Positions 45,183 to 54,585 are shown, counted from the first letter of the stretch. The stretch is 64,000 nucleotides of DNA from Streptomyces sp. AA1529 (GCF_000280905.1 NZ_ALAP01000043.1:1-64000), one strand, 5' to 3'. Notes: generated from the letters alone by a model not told the origin. Numbers and translations: made by a program.

Positions 45183-46043
45183 TCAGTCGCGCCTCCCTCC
45201 GCCGCACGAGCAGACAGCCGCGCTGCCGCGCGGGGAAGTGCCCTCTTCGTCCGGTTCGCTGCCCGGGAGATAGACCACCAGCGTCTGTTCGGGCTGTTCG
45301 GCCAGGTGGAAGGCGGTGTAGACGTACTCCACCGTGCCCTGCCGCGGGTGCCGCAGACGTTTGCGGCCGCTGCGCCGGACCTGCACCTCGTACTGGGGCC
45401 ACCACTCCCGCATCTCCGCGCTGCCCTCGTGCAACTCCTCGATCAGCCGGGTGTAGCGCGGGTCCCCGGAATGGTTCGCCGCCAGGGTACGCAGCCGGCC
45501 CAGCACGCCGCGCGCCTCGGGCTCCCAGTCCACCAGGACCTCCCGCGCCGCAGGTTCGAGAAACACCCACCGGACGAAGTTCGCGGGCCGCTCCTCCTCG
45601 GTGATGAGCCGCGGGAACAGCTCGGCGGCGGCCCGGTTGTGGCTGAGCACGTCGTAGTTGCCGCCGATGATGTACGCCGGGTTCGGCTGCAGCAGCAGGG
45701 GAACGGCGCTCACCTCTGCCGTCAGCAGATCGTGGGCTCCGGCTTCGGCTGCGGGCGAATGGCCGGCGAGCGACAGCAGATGGTCGCGTTCGTGCCGGTC
45801 CAGCCGCAGCGCCGAGGCCAGCGCGGTCAGCACCTGCTCGGACGCGCGGATGTTCCGTCCCTGCTCCAGATACGTGTACCAGGTGGCGCTGATCCCGGCC
45901 AGCAGCGCGAGCTCTTCCCGGCGCAGTCCCGGAGTCCGGCGGCGGCCGGTGCGGGGCAGGCCCACCTCGTCAGGAGTGAGGCGCTCTCTCCGGCTGCGCA
46001 GGAACGCGCTCAGCTGACGGCGTCGGTCCGGTTGCGTGGACAT
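45183..46043 (-). CDS. XRE-type regulator with MmyB-like ligand domain
   Basis: The 286-residue protein has an N-terminal helix-turn-helix (TPGLRREELALLAGISATWY, YLEQGRNIRASEQVL) and the MmyB-like C-terminal domain (LLLQPNPAYIIGGNYDVLSHN, LFPRLITEEERPANFVRWVF), which binds fatty-acid-like ligands in related proteins. It ends in a Cys-rich tip CSCGGG. ATG 46043. Divergent from an SDR gene that it probably controls. Confidence 0.88.
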   Translation of the reverse strand: MSTQPDRRRQLSAFLRSRRERLTPDEVGLPRTGRRRTPGLRREELALLAGISATWYTYLEQGRNIRASEQVLTALASALRLDRHERDHLLSLAGHSPAAEAGAHDLLTAEVSAVPLLLQPNPAYIIGGNYDVLSHNRAAAELFPRLITEEERPANFVRWVFLEPAAREVLVDWEPEARGVLGRLRTLAANHSGDPRYTRLIEELHEGSAEMREWWPQYEVQVRRSGRKRLRHPRQGTVEYVYTAFHLAEQPEQTLVVYLPGSEPDEEGTSPRGSAAVCSCGGGRRD

Positions 46044-46256
46044 GGCGGCGTGGCACCTCTGATTCCAGGATAAGTGCATTCTGGATACCAGGCTATTCCT
46101 GACGGAGGCTGGTGTGCGAACACGGGCCGCGGCACCGCCGACGTCCCGCACCGTCACACCGACCCCTCCGACGCCGGCAAAGACCTGACGCCATGTCAAT
46201 TACTGCTGTCGCGGCACCCGGGCCCCGGGGGGTCGAAAGAGGAGAAGGCGAAAGTC

Positions 46257-46994
46257 ATGTCAGAGATCAAGGGCAAAGTGGTGGCGATCACCGGCGCCAG
46301 TAGCGGCATCGGCGAGGCGGCCGCCCTGCTGCTCGCCGAACGCGGTGCATGTCTCGTCCTCGGCGCGCGCCGCACCGAGCGCCTGACCGAACTGGTGGCG
46401 CGGATCGAGCAGGCGGGAGGCATGGCAGTACAGATCCGTACCGACGTGACCCGCCCGGACGACCTGCGGGCCCTGGTCGCGCTCGCCGAGGAGCGGTTCG
46501 GCCGACTCGACGTCCTGGTCGGCAACGCCGGAGTCGGCACCCTCTCGCCGCTGGACGACCTGCGCACCGACGAGTGGGACGAGATGGTCGACGTCAATGT
46601 GAAGGGCGTGCTGCACGGAATCGGCGCCGCGCTGCCGGTCTTCCGCGCACAGGGCACCGGCCACTTCATCACCACCGCCTCCACGGCCGCGTTCCGCATC
46701 GTGCCCAACATGGCCGTCTACGCCAGCACCAAGTTCGCGGTCCGCGCCCTGTGCGAGGGGCTGCGCCAGGAAGCCGGCGACTCCCTGCGGGTCACCACCG
46801 TCTCACCCGGCGTGACGGCGACCCCGTTCGCCGAGGCGTCGGCCAACAGCCGGGTCAGAGCCGAGATCACACAGATGCGCGACAAACTCGCGATCCCGCC
46901 CGCGGCAATCGCCGCCGCCGTGGCCTTCGCGATCGAACAGCCCGCGGCGGTCGACGTCAACGAGATCGTCGTCCGGCCCACCGCCCAGGGCTGA
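46257..46994 (+). CDS. Short-chain dehydrogenase (SDR)
   Basis: The 245-residue classical SDR has TGASSGIGEAAALLL at the cofactor loop, VLVGNAGVG, catalytic Ser in ITTASTAAF and the Tyr-Lys pair in VYASTKFA. Arg at the strand-two end (LGARRTERL) suggests NADP(H). GGAGAAGG precedes ATG 46257. Divergent XRE regulator. Substrate unknown. Confidence 0.9.
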   Translation: MSEIKGKVVAITGASSGIGEAAALLLAERGACLVLGARRTERLTELVARIEQAGGMAVQIRTDVTRPDDLRALVALAEERFGRLDVLVGNAGVGTLSPLDDLRTDEWDEMVDVNVKGVLHGIGAALPVFRAQGTGHFITTASTAAFRIVPNMAVYASTKFAVRALCEGLRQEAGDSLRVTTVSPGVTATPFAEASANSRVRAEITQMRDKLAIPPAAIAAAVAFAIEQPAAVDVNEIVVRPTAQG

Positions 46995-47108
46995 CCGCCC
47001 GCCCCTCCGCCGCCACGCGCACCCCGTGCCGGGCGGCCCCTTCGCCCTCCGACCCCCGCGCGGCACGGCCTTGACCGGATCGACCGGCTACGTCCTCATG
47101 CACCTCCA

Positions 47109-47142
47109 ACCGGCCCGGGGCATCGCCGTGCCCCGGGCCGGT
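47109..47142 (+). terminator. Strong hairpin downstream of SDR
   Basis: A perfect 14-bp inverted repeat ACCGGCCCGGGGCA / TGCCCCGGGCCGGT with a six-base loop TCGCCG. It lies 115 bases after the SDR stop and before tap, and should insulate the two. Confidence 0.75.
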
Positions 47143-47428
47143 GGGTACGTGATCCCCATGATGACCGGGATGGCCGTCGTCGCCCCCGCCGCCGTACGGC
47201 CGGCCCGCTCGGCCGCACCGCCCGCACCTCCGCGATCTCCGGTACGGCAACCGGGACGGGAGCCCTGACCTTGCCCGCGGCGAGGCCCGGCGCGAGCATC
47301 CGGTCCCTCAGCTGTCGCTGATCCGCCCCGGCTCTCCCGGCGGCGTGGACGAGGACCGGCGCCGCGGGAGGGTAACCTCCTGCCCCCGGCGTTCCGCTCG
47401 CAAGGCCGGGAAGTCACCCTGTCCGGGT

Positions 47429-47466
47429 TAATGGATAGGATAAATTTCTAGATAAAGACTGCTAGG
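47429..47466 (+). promoter_or_regulatory. AT-rich promoter/operator patch of tap
   Basis: A 34-base run with about two thirds A/T (TTAATGGATAGGATAAATT, then TCTAGATAAAGACTGCTAG) in a window of very high GC. It contains plausible -10 boxes (TAGGAT, TAGGGT) and a near-palindrome around TCTAGA. It lies 30-60 bases before the tap start, so it is a candidate promoter and binding site for Tap's own helix-turn-helix. Confidence 0.6.
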
Positions 47467-47492
47467 GTGGCGGCCGATGGAGGGAGAGCGGC

Positions 47493-49631
47493 ATGCCGTC
47501 CGAGGAAGAGCTGTTCGCGAACATCGACGCGTTGCTGGAGGAGGAGCCGCAGCTCCCGCCCCCTGCGGAGCGCGCCCGCCTTCGCGAAGCCGCCGGTATC
47601 ACCCAGGCCCGGCTCGCGGTCGCGTTGAAGACATCGACGCAGACGGTGAAGAACTACGAGAACGGCCGCTCCGAGCCGAAGTCTCCGCGCCTGGAGGCCT
47701 ACCAGCGACTCCTCAAGGGCTGGGCGGCGAAGTACCCCGCCGACAGTGCCCCCGCCACTCCCGCCACTCCCGCCCCGGTCGTCGTGCCGCAGCAGGAGGC
47801 ATCCGAGGCGTCCGCCGGTCCGGCCGCCGGGCCGGAGCAGGCGGAGGCCGCCGCCCCGGTTCGCATTCCTGCCGCCCCGGCCCCGCCCCGCCCCCCTTCC
47901 CGTGCGACAGCACGCCCGGAGACATCGTCCCGGCGCCCGGCGAAGAAGGCCGCCGCGCCGGTCGCCGACCCGCGCTTCCCGCACGGACCGCTCGCGGTGC
48001 TGGACGGCGACGGCTCCGCCTACGGCGCCGAGGGGATCGTGCTGGACTGCCCGGCGACCACGGTGGTGGAGCTGGTGCAGTGGACACTGCGCGAGTCCGG
48101 CCTCGGTGCTCCGAAGCTCAACCGCCACGGCAAGGACTCCGACCCGCTGATCGTCCTCACCGCCGCGGCCGCCGTGAAGCTCGGGCTGCCCGAGCGTCTG
48201 GAAGGGCATGAACAGCGCCGCTCCCTGCGCCTGCCCGACGACCACCCGGTCGTCAAGCAGGTGGCGAAGGCCAAGTGGCAGCTCACCCAGCGCGGGTTCG
48301 GCCCCTGGCCGCGGATCTACCGCAAGGCGGAAGGCCGCGAGCGGCAGTGCGTGCAGCTGGCGATCCTGCCCTGGGACGCCCTCGACGAGCGCTCCTGGCC
48401 CGGCGTGAGCGAGATGGCGCCGGCCGACGTCGCCCGGACCCTGGGCCTGTACGCACAGCGCGTCATCACCCCGCGCGGATCCACGGCCGTCTCGGGTCTG
48501 GAGCTGATGACAGCGCTGCGCCCGCCGACGAAGCCGGAGCGCGATGCGGAGACCGGCAACTGGATCTCGGGCCACAACCCGGGCTCGCTGGGGACGGAGC
48601 CCATGGACCCCGCCCCGCCCGAGGCCACCGCGGAGCACCCGGTCGTCGTCCGGTCCGGCTGGACCGGCGGCTTCCTCAACGAGGAGGCGTACCAGTGGGT
48701 GCGGCCGGTGGACACGCTGTCCGATGACGAGTGTCTGCTGCCCCACGCGGTCGGCCTGGATCTGAACACGGCGTTCCTGGCGGCCGCGGCCCGCCTGGTC
48801 GTCGGCCTGTCCGCCCCGGACCACTTCCACAACGTGAAGTTCAACCCGAAGATCCCCGGCTCCTGGCTGGTCGACCTCTCCCACATCGAGCTGGATCCGC
48901 GCCTGCCCTCGCCGTTCACCCCGGACGGCTCCCGGCCGACGGGTCCGGCGTGGTACCAGACGCACACCGTCGCCTACGCCCAGGAACTCGGCCACAACGT
49001 CGCTCCGCTCGAGGCGTACCTGCGCAGGGAGACCGGCGCATACCTGGACCCCTGGCACGACCGCCTCAAGAACGCCTATGTCGACACCCTCGCCGGCCTC
49101 GGCGTCACCAAGGGCCTGTCCGACGTCGAGTTCCTCGCCGCGATGGAGCAGCACAAGCAGGCCGACCCGGCCCTGGCCGCGGTGCTGACCGCGATCAAAG
49201 CGACCATCAAGGGCGGGGTCGGCAAGCTCCGGGAGCGCCCCCAGGGGCGCCACTACAAGGAAGGTGAGCGCTGGCCCGCCCTCGAGCGCCCGACCTGGCG
49301 CCCCGACATCCGCGCCGCCGTGATCTCCAAGGCGCGGGTGAACATGCACCGCAAGCTGCGCAACATGGCCACCATGACGGGCCTGTACCCCTTGGCGGTG
49401 CTCTCCGACTGCGTCGTCTATCCGAGCCCCGGCACCAGCCCGCTGGACTTCCTGCCCTACGCCGCCTCGGGCAAGCCGCAGCCCGGCGGCTTCCGCCTCG
49501 GACCCACACCAGGCCTGGCGAAGCCGGAGGGCGTCCAGCCGATGCTGTGGGCCGTGGACCTGATGGAGAAGGGGCTGAACCCGGCCCGCCACATCAAGGG
49601 CGGCGACGCCGTACTGGACGAAGGGGAGTAG
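47493..49631 (+). CDS. tap: Telomere-associated protein Tap
   Basis: The 712-residue protein matches the Tap proteins of linear Streptomyces replicons in size and order. An XRE-type helix-turn-helix at residues about 28-75 (LREAAGITQARLAVALKTST, VKNYENGRSEPKSPRLEAYQ) is followed by a Pro/Ala-rich linker and a long conserved domain (FPHGPLAVLDGDGSAYGAEG, VVKQVAKAKWQLTQRGFGPW, LDLNTAFLAAAARLVVGLSA, GRHYKEGERWPALERPTWRP, ISKARVNMHRKLRNMA). Tap binds the single-stranded 3' telomere end and recruits Tpg. ATG 47493 has GGAGGGAG upstream. tpg follows four bases later, the classical operon. Confidence 0.93.
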   Translation: MPSEEELFANIDALLEEEPQLPPPAERARLREAAGITQARLAVALKTSTQTVKNYENGRSEPKSPRLEAYQRLLKGWAAKYPADSAPATPATPAPVVVPQQEASEASAGPAAGPEQAEAAAPVRIPAAPAPPRPPSRATARPETSSRRPAKKAAAPVADPRFPHGPLAVLDGDGSAYGAEGIVLDCPATTVVELVQWTLRESGLGAPKLNRHGKDSDPLIVLTAAAAVKLGLPERLEGHEQRRSLRLPDDHPVVKQVAKAKWQLTQRGFGPWPRIYRKAEGRERQCVQLAILPWDALDERSWPGVSEMAPADVARTLGLYAQRVITPRGSTAVSGLELMTALRPPTKPERDAETGNWISGHNPGSLGTEPMDPAPPEATAEHPVVVRSGWTGGFLNEEAYQWVRPVDTLSDDECLLPHAVGLDLNTAFLAAAARLVVGLSAPDHFHNVKFNPKIPGSWLVDLSHIELDPRLPSPFTPDGSRPTGPAWYQTHTVAYAQELGHNVAPLEAYLRRETGAYLDPWHDRLKNAYVDTLAGLGVTKGLSDVEFLAAMEQHKQADPALAAVLTAIKATIKGGVGKLRERPQGRHYKEGERWPALERPTWRPDIRAAVISKARVNMHRKLRNMATMTGLYPLAVLSDCVVYPSPGTSPLDFLPYAASGKPQPGGFRLGPTPGLAKPEGVQPMLWAVDLMEKGLNPARHIKGGDAVLDEGE

Positions 49632-49635
49632 GGCC

Positions 49636-50193
49636 ATGGGAGAGATCGACGACGCCATCGAGCGTGCCGACCGGGAGGCGTTCACCAGGAACCCGCCCAA
49701 GACCCTCAAGGGCCAGATCAGCTACCTGCTCAAGCAGTTCGGCAGCGCGAAGGCCGTCGCGGCCGAGATCGGGGTCACCGCCGACTCCGTCAACCGCTAC
49801 CGGCGCGGCGCCCGCAAACATCCCCGCGCCGACATCGCGGCGAAAATCGACGACGCCGTGCGGGCCCGCTGGCAGCCCGGCGTGCGCAAGCGGCGCCGCA
49901 AGCAGGCCGCCACGACCCGCGGCGTGACGGTCGAGACCCGCGCCCGGTTCGGCTACACCGCACCGATCGGCTCCACCGACGACGGCCGCTTCCGCCGCCT
50001 GACCGTCCACCTCCCCCCTGCCTACGCACAGCGCCTGTTCGACGCCCGCGAGGCCGGGGCCGGCGACCAGCAGATGCGCGGCATCATCGCCGAAGGATTC
50101 AAAGAAGTGTATTTCCAGGACGGTGGAAGCCGCGCCATGGGACTCTCGGATGTCGCCATCAACGACATCGACTATCTGGACCTGGACTTCTGA
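49636..50193 (+). CDS. tpg: Telomere terminal protein Tpg
   Basis: The 185-residue protein (MGEIDDAIERADREAFTRNP, LKGQISYLLKQFGSAKAVAA) matches the terminal proteins that cap the 5' ends of linear Streptomyces DNA and prime patching of the lagging strand. It has an N-terminal helix-turn-helix-like region (EIGVTADSVNRYRRGARKHP), a basic segment (RKRRRKQ), and a C-terminal domain ending YLDLDF. From memory, the residue that takes the first nucleotide in S. coelicolor Tpg is Thr114; here position 114 is Thr (IGSTDDG). Tap and Tpg together mark a linear replicon. Confidence 0.94.
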   Translation: MGEIDDAIERADREAFTRNPPKTLKGQISYLLKQFGSAKAVAAEIGVTADSVNRYRRGARKHPRADIAAKIDDAVRARWQPGVRKRRRKQAATTRGVTVETRARFGYTAPIGSTDDGRFRRLTVHLPPAYAQRLFDAREAGAGDQQMRGIIAEGFKEVYFQDGGSRAMGLSDVAINDIDYLDLDF

Positions 50194-50310
50194 AGAACGG
50201 AGGGGCGTGACCGGCTTGATCTCCCCTTGGCCGACATCGGGCCAGGCGCCCTGTTGCACCAGGGATTCGGGTCGCGAGTGCCGAGCAGAGTTCCGGACCG
50301 CGGTGCGGTC

Positions 50311-51732
50311 TCAGCTCTCCACCCCGGCTTCCCACTTGCGCCGGCGCAGCACGTGGTCGCTGAAGAGGTGGCGGCTTTGGTCGAGCAGTTCACCCACCTC
50401 CGCGTCGCCCCGCCGTCCGTCCGGCGACGGATGCCAGCCCTGTACCGATTGCGCGGCCCAGGTGCGCAGCTTGGTATCCGGGTCCTCGAGCAGCCCGACT
50501 GCCGCCCGCAGTGCCACGATGCCGCCGTACGCGTCGAGCAGCCGGAATGCGCCGAGGCGGACGTGCCGCGGCCGCTCGGATCCGGTGCGCTCCAACAGCC
50601 AGTCGGCCGGCAGTTCCTCGGCCGAGGGCTCCAGGGTGGAGGCGGTCTCGCGGACGACGACAGCGGCAGGGTCGTCGAGAAGCGGCCGCAACTGCTGTGC
50701 ATCCACGCAGTCCAGTACCCGCAGCCCTGCCACAGCTCGTGCCCGCACGCCGGCCGCCGGGTGCACGAGCAGCGGCCGCAGCAGCCCGGCGTCCGTGCGG
50801 TCCCCGCACTCGGCCAGCCCGATGACCGCACCGGGCCGCAACTCGGGGTCGTCCGAGGCCGTGCACCGCTCCCGGTACCAGGCCGCCGGGTCGCCTCCCT
50901 GCTGGCGTATGACATACCGCGCGCAAGCGCGCACGAGCCCGGAACGGTCGCCGAGAAAGGGCTCGGCCTGCTGGGGCCGTCCCGCCCGTCTCAGGGCGGT
51001 CACACCGGCCGAACGGGTACGCGGATTGCGTGCGGACAGCAGCGGAGGCAGTACCTCCTCGTAGGCGTCCCCATCCCCCAGAGCCGTGAGGGCTGCTGTG
51101 GCGCACACTTCCTGGACCACGCTGTCCGGGTCCCGGGCGGCCGCGCGGGCCAGCTCGGCGGAACCGAGCAGCCGGCCCTCGACGGCCAGCCGGTAGGCGA
51201 ACCGCCGGACGGTGCGGTCGGGGTCGGCGAAGAGCACGGCGAGTTGTCCGTGGGACGCCTGACGCAGGATCCGGCCGAGCGCATCGACTCCGAAGGCTCC
51301 TCTGTCGCGGCGGCCGACACGAAGGATGAGCGGCGCGAGGTCGAGGGCGGAGTTCACGTCCAGGGCCTCGCGCAGCACCTGCCGGGCCTGCTCGCGCACG
51401 GGGCCGGCCCAATCGGCGCAGCGGATCACGACCAACGGCAGCAGACCGGGGTGTCGGGCCGACTGGCGCACCGCTTTCTGACGGATCCGTCCGTCGCGGT
51501 GGCACAGGGCGACTGCGAGGCGGGACGCGCCGAGTTGAGCAAGGTCGGCGGGCAGCGGGGCGGAGTGCTCCCACTCCGCCAGGAACTGCGGGCGGTGCCA
51601 GGCTGCTTCACGCACCTCCGCGTCGAGCGCGAGCCAGTCACCGGGGTCGGCGACATCAAGCACGCTGTGAAGCGGCGCACCCTCCGCGAGCCGAGCGGCT
51701 GCAACTGTCCGGTCCCCGGTGTCCGCAAGCAT
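50311..51732 (-). CDS. HEAT-repeat protein
   Basis: The protein of about 473 residues is built of roughly 30-residue helical repeats (AEVREAAWHRPQFLAEW, DWAGPVREQARQVLREAL, DPDSVVQEVCATAALTALG, RNPRTRSAGVTALRRAGR, HPAAGVRARAVAGLRVLD). Such solenoids bind proteins or DNA; a target is not evident. ATG 51732 has GAAGGGG six bases upstream; GTG 51738 is just upstream. It is convergent with tpg and divergent from the barstar-domain gene. Confidence 0.85.
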   Translation of the reverse strand: MLADTGDRTVAAARLAEGAPLHSVLDVADPGDWLALDAEVREAAWHRPQFLAEWEHSAPLPADLAQLGASRLAVALCHRDGRIRQKAVRQSARHPGLLPLVVIRCADWAGPVREQARQVLREALDVNSALDLAPLILRVGRRDRGAFGVDALGRILRQASHGQLAVLFADPDRTVRRFAYRLAVEGRLLGSAELARAAARDPDSVVQEVCATAALTALGDGDAYEEVLPPLLSARNPRTRSAGVTALRRAGRPQQAEPFLGDRSGLVRACARYVIRQQGGDPAAWYRERCTASDDPELRPGAVIGLAECGDRTDAGLLRPLLVHPAAGVRARAVAGLRVLDCVDAQQLRPLLDDPAAVVVRETASTLEPSAEELPADWLLERTGSERPRHVRLGAFRLLDAYGGIVALRAAVGLLEDPDTKLRTWAAQSVQGWHPSPDGRRGDAEVGELLDQSRHLFSDHVLRRRKWEAGVES

Positions 51733-51968
51733 CCCCACCCCTTCAACGCTCCGACAAGCTGATCATAGGGGGCGAGTTCGCACAGGGCGTGCCCATTTTT
51801 GCGCCCCGCATCCGGCGAACTCGAGACTCCGGGCACGCGACCGCGACGCGCCTTCCCTCCACGGCCGGCTCCCTCACCGGGGGGAGCGATCTGGCCGACG
51901 ACCACGCTGCTCGAGGTGTCACAGCCGACCGGTGCGAAACGACTTCGCCGTCGGAATCCGGTCCCGGC

Positions 51969-53063
51969 ATGATGGTCAGCGTGCACCAGGACGAAAGCCA
52001 TCGCGGGCGAATGCGGTACACCCTGACCGATACGGAGCACGGGCATGCCTGGGGTGTCTGCGACGAGGCGGAGGGATTGTTCGGAGAACCCCGGCGCGGG
52101 ATCTACGAGTTGTTCGGCTGGGTGCCACAAGGAGAGGTGCACGGCTGGGTCGGCAACCGAGTGTGGCTGGTGCCGGACGACGAGGCACACGACCCCTGGT
52201 TGCTCGAGGACGCGGAGAGCCTGGGGCAGCCTCTTGGGACGGACAGTCTCGTGCTCACCGGCCTGGACGACTACGAAGGCCCACCCGAGGGACACAGGGG
52301 CCGCGTGCGGGTGCACGACGGGCACCGTTGGCTGGGCCGCTGCCGGGAATTCGCCCGTGTCCTGCCCCGCGAGCAGGGCGCTCAGCCGCTCGTCCTGAGA
52401 GGACTCGCCCCGGGCGACGAGCTGAAGGCAGCACTGATGAAGGGCACCCGGCGGGCGCTGGACCTGGAGCAGGCTGCCCTGGAGATACAGGACGACCGGG
52501 GCGAGCCGCTCACCGAACGCCTGCTCTGGACCAGAATCACCGCCTGGCGTCCCTCCCCCCACGGAACGGGGCTGATCGACCTGGAGCTCGACGACGAACT
52601 CGCCATGCCGGTTCCCGCATACGCCCGGCCCGTTTGGACGCGGTGGTTCGCCGGGCCGCCGGACACGGCGGCGGCCTGGACCGGGCTCGACACCCGGCGC
52701 CGCCGGGCCTGGCACGAACTCGTCCGGGAGCGGGCCGGCCGGCGCACTCACCGTGACCGGCCGGCCGGTCACGCCTACGCACTCGACGGCCGGCACGTCA
52801 CCGATGAACCGGGCCTCTACCTGGCGCTCGGAGAGGCGGTGAACGGTCCGGGCGGGTACTTCGGCGGCTGCCTGGGAGCCCTCGACGACTGTCTGCGCGG
52901 CAACTTCGGCTACACCGCCCCCGCAACCCTGCTCTGGCGGGACGCCGTGACCGCACGCGAACATCTGTCCCAGGCTCTGACACCGGATGGCCACCCCTAT
53001 GACCTGTTCGGCGAGATCCTCGATGTCCTGGAGCAGGGCGGCATGCACGTCACGCTGGCGTGA
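51969..53063 (+). CDS. Barstar-domain protein with large N-terminal region
   Basis: The 364-residue protein ends in a barstar-like domain (residues about 265-350: HAYALDGRHVTDEPGLYLAL, GPGGYFGGCLGALDDCLRGN, PATLLWRDAVTAREHLSQAL), the fold that inhibits barnase-type ribonucleases. The first 260 residues (TLTDTEHGHAWGVCDEAEGL, WVGNRVWLVPDDEAHDPWLL) are a separate domain I do not recognise. No barnase-like toxin is next to it, so it could be an orphan immunity protein. ATG 51969 is used, but ATG 52011 (MRYTLTD) is a possible start. A hairpin follows the stop. Confidence 0.8.
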   Translation: MMVSVHQDESHRGRMRYTLTDTEHGHAWGVCDEAEGLFGEPRRGIYELFGWVPQGEVHGWVGNRVWLVPDDEAHDPWLLEDAESLGQPLGTDSLVLTGLDDYEGPPEGHRGRVRVHDGHRWLGRCREFARVLPREQGAQPLVLRGLAPGDELKAALMKGTRRALDLEQAALEIQDDRGEPLTERLLWTRITAWRPSPHGTGLIDLELDDELAMPVPAYARPVWTRWFAGPPDTAAAWTGLDTRRRRAWHELVRERAGRRTHRDRPAGHAYALDGRHVTDEPGLYLALGEAVNGPGGYFGGCLGALDDCLRGNFGYTAPATLLWRDAVTAREHLSQALTPDGHPYDLFGEILDVLEQGGMHVTLA

Positions 53064-53071
53064 GCTGCGGC

Positions 53072-53093
53072 CCGCCCGCCAGGCATCGGGCGG
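53072..53093 (+). terminator. Hairpin after barstar-domain gene
   Basis: Perfect 7-bp arms CCGCCCG / CGGGCGG with an eight-base loop, nine bases after the stop codon. Confidence 0.55.
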
Positions 53094-54009
53094 CCACGTC
53101 GGACGGCCACCGCCCTTCGTGCGCCGGCCGGATGGGATGCCTGGGCTGAGGCGCCCAGGCAAAGAGGCCGTTGCAGCGCGGGTGTCCGCGGCCGCAGCCG
53201 TGGCCGGGAAGCGAAGGAGGGGGCGGTGGCACCCCGCAGCTTCGCGTCAACACACCGCGCGACGCACCTAACTCCTTCGAGTGGCGAGGTGTCGATTTGC
53301 AGCAGCCCGGTGCGGAGGGGCGCGACGCTCTCGACGTGACTGACACACCCACTTCCGGCACGGCGAGAGCTTCGACGAAGGGCCCGGGTCAGGGGTCCCG
53401 GGTTCGCTTCCCGCTCACCCGGTGGCTGCTTGCCCCGCGCACCACCTGGCGGGCTCGGCGCCTGGCCGCCAACTGCGGGATGGGCATGGACGCCCGGACC
53501 GCCTGGGTGCTGGCCCGGCTGCAACGGCACCCGGAAGAGCGCGGCTCCGCGATACAGCACCTCGGGCCGCGGGGATAGCCGGCGTCGGAGGCGGGCGCGG
53601 AGGGCCGGGACCGCCGGTCCGAGCAGCAGGGGCTCGATGAAGCGCGAGGCCGTCCCGACGCAGGTCCGCACGGCGGTCAGGTCCTGTCCGGAGGAGCGGA
53701 ACACCACCCGGCGAGGAGACCGGGACCGCCTCCACCGCCCACCGCCGAGCCGGAACTGGCCGCCCGCATGGTTCCCCGGTTCCGGGACGCTGGCCGGCGC
53801 GCCGCCTGAGCCGCGGGCGACGAGGTTCACGGGGCGGCAACCCGAAGGTGCTCTCCCGCGCCCTGACCACCTGCGGGACAGGCCGGTTCGCGAAGCCACG
53901 AGGGTCAGGGCCGCTGGCGTCCCGTCACGCGACAGTGACGGGTGGCTGCTGTCGAGGCCTCAGGCGCACAGGGAAGCCCAGGACACCACGCAGCCGACCC
54001 ACTCCGTGG
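53094..54009. other. 900-base gap without a supported gene
   Basis: Several long frames exist on both strands, but products are Arg/Pro/Gly-rich and match nothing I know. The short plus-strand word GMGMDARTAWVLARLQRHPE around 53480-53540 looks natural but is isolated. Decayed DNA is likely. Confidence 0.4.
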
Positions 54010-54585
54010 CTACGGGTGCAGCTTCTCGCCCTTCGCCAGCATCGCCACGTATTTCTCGATCCTGCGGGCCCGGGTCTCGGCCTTCTTGGCCTCCTGGATC
54101 CGGTACAGGATCGCGTAGCGGTTCTGCCGGTCCAGCGTCTCGAAGAACGCCGCCGCGGCCGGGACGGCGGTCAAAGCCGCCGCGAGATCCTCCGGCACCG
54201 CTGCGGTCCTGGCGCTGTCGTAGGCCGCCTCCCAGCGGCCGTCCGCCTTCGCCCGATCGACCTCGGCCTGCCCCGGCGGACGCATCCGGCCCTGCTCGAT
54301 CAGGGCGGTCACCTTGTCCCGGTTGACCTTGGACCACTTGCTGCGCGGCTTTCGCGGGGTGAACCGCTGGAGCCACCACTGGTCGTCGAACTTGGCCTTC
54401 TGGCCGTCGATCCAGCCGAAGCAGAGTGCCACGTCGAGTGCCTGGGCGTAGTTCAGCGCGACGACTGCGGGGTCCTTCTTGCGCAGCTTGAGCCAGATGC
54501 CGGGCGAGACGGCGTGGTTCTCGCCGAGCCACGCCTCGAATGCTTCGGCGGATTCGAATGCGACGATCTCCAAGTCCTGAGTCAT
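54010..54585 (-). CDS. YdeI/OmpD-associated family protein
   Basis: The 191-residue protein shows the YdeI pattern: FESAEAFEAWLGENHAVSPG, IWLKLRKKDP, LNYAQALDVALCFGWIDGQK, RFTPRKPRSKWSKVNRDKV and a C-terminal RARRIEKYVAMLAKGEK. Members occur widely as soluble proteins of unknown mechanism, sometimes linked to peptide resistance. ATG 54585. It stands alone. Confidence 0.88.
   Translation of the reverse strand: MTQDLEIVAFESAEAFEAWLGENHAVSPGIWLKLRKKDPAVVALNYAQALDVALCFGWIDGQKAKFDDQWWLQRFTPRKPRSKWSKVNRDKVTALIEQGRMRPPGQAEVDRAKADGRWEAAYDSARTAAVPEDLAAALTAVPAAAAFFETLDRQNRYAILYRIQEAKKAETRARRIEKYVAMLAKGEKLHP

Larger units (their letters stand above)
46995..47492. other. Gap before tap: hairpin and AT-rich patch
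   Basis: No gene is supported. It holds a strong terminator-like hairpin (47109-47142) and, just before tap, an AT-rich patch (about 47429-47462) that is exceptional for this window. Confidence 0.6.

Noticed and set aside
46995..47268. Short plus-strand frame after the SDR gene
   Set aside because: It crosses a perfect 14-bp hairpin and gives a Pro/Ala/Arg-rich product.
47448..49709. 753-codon minus-strand frame over tap
   Set aside because: Antisense shadow; tap is clearly coding on the plus strand.
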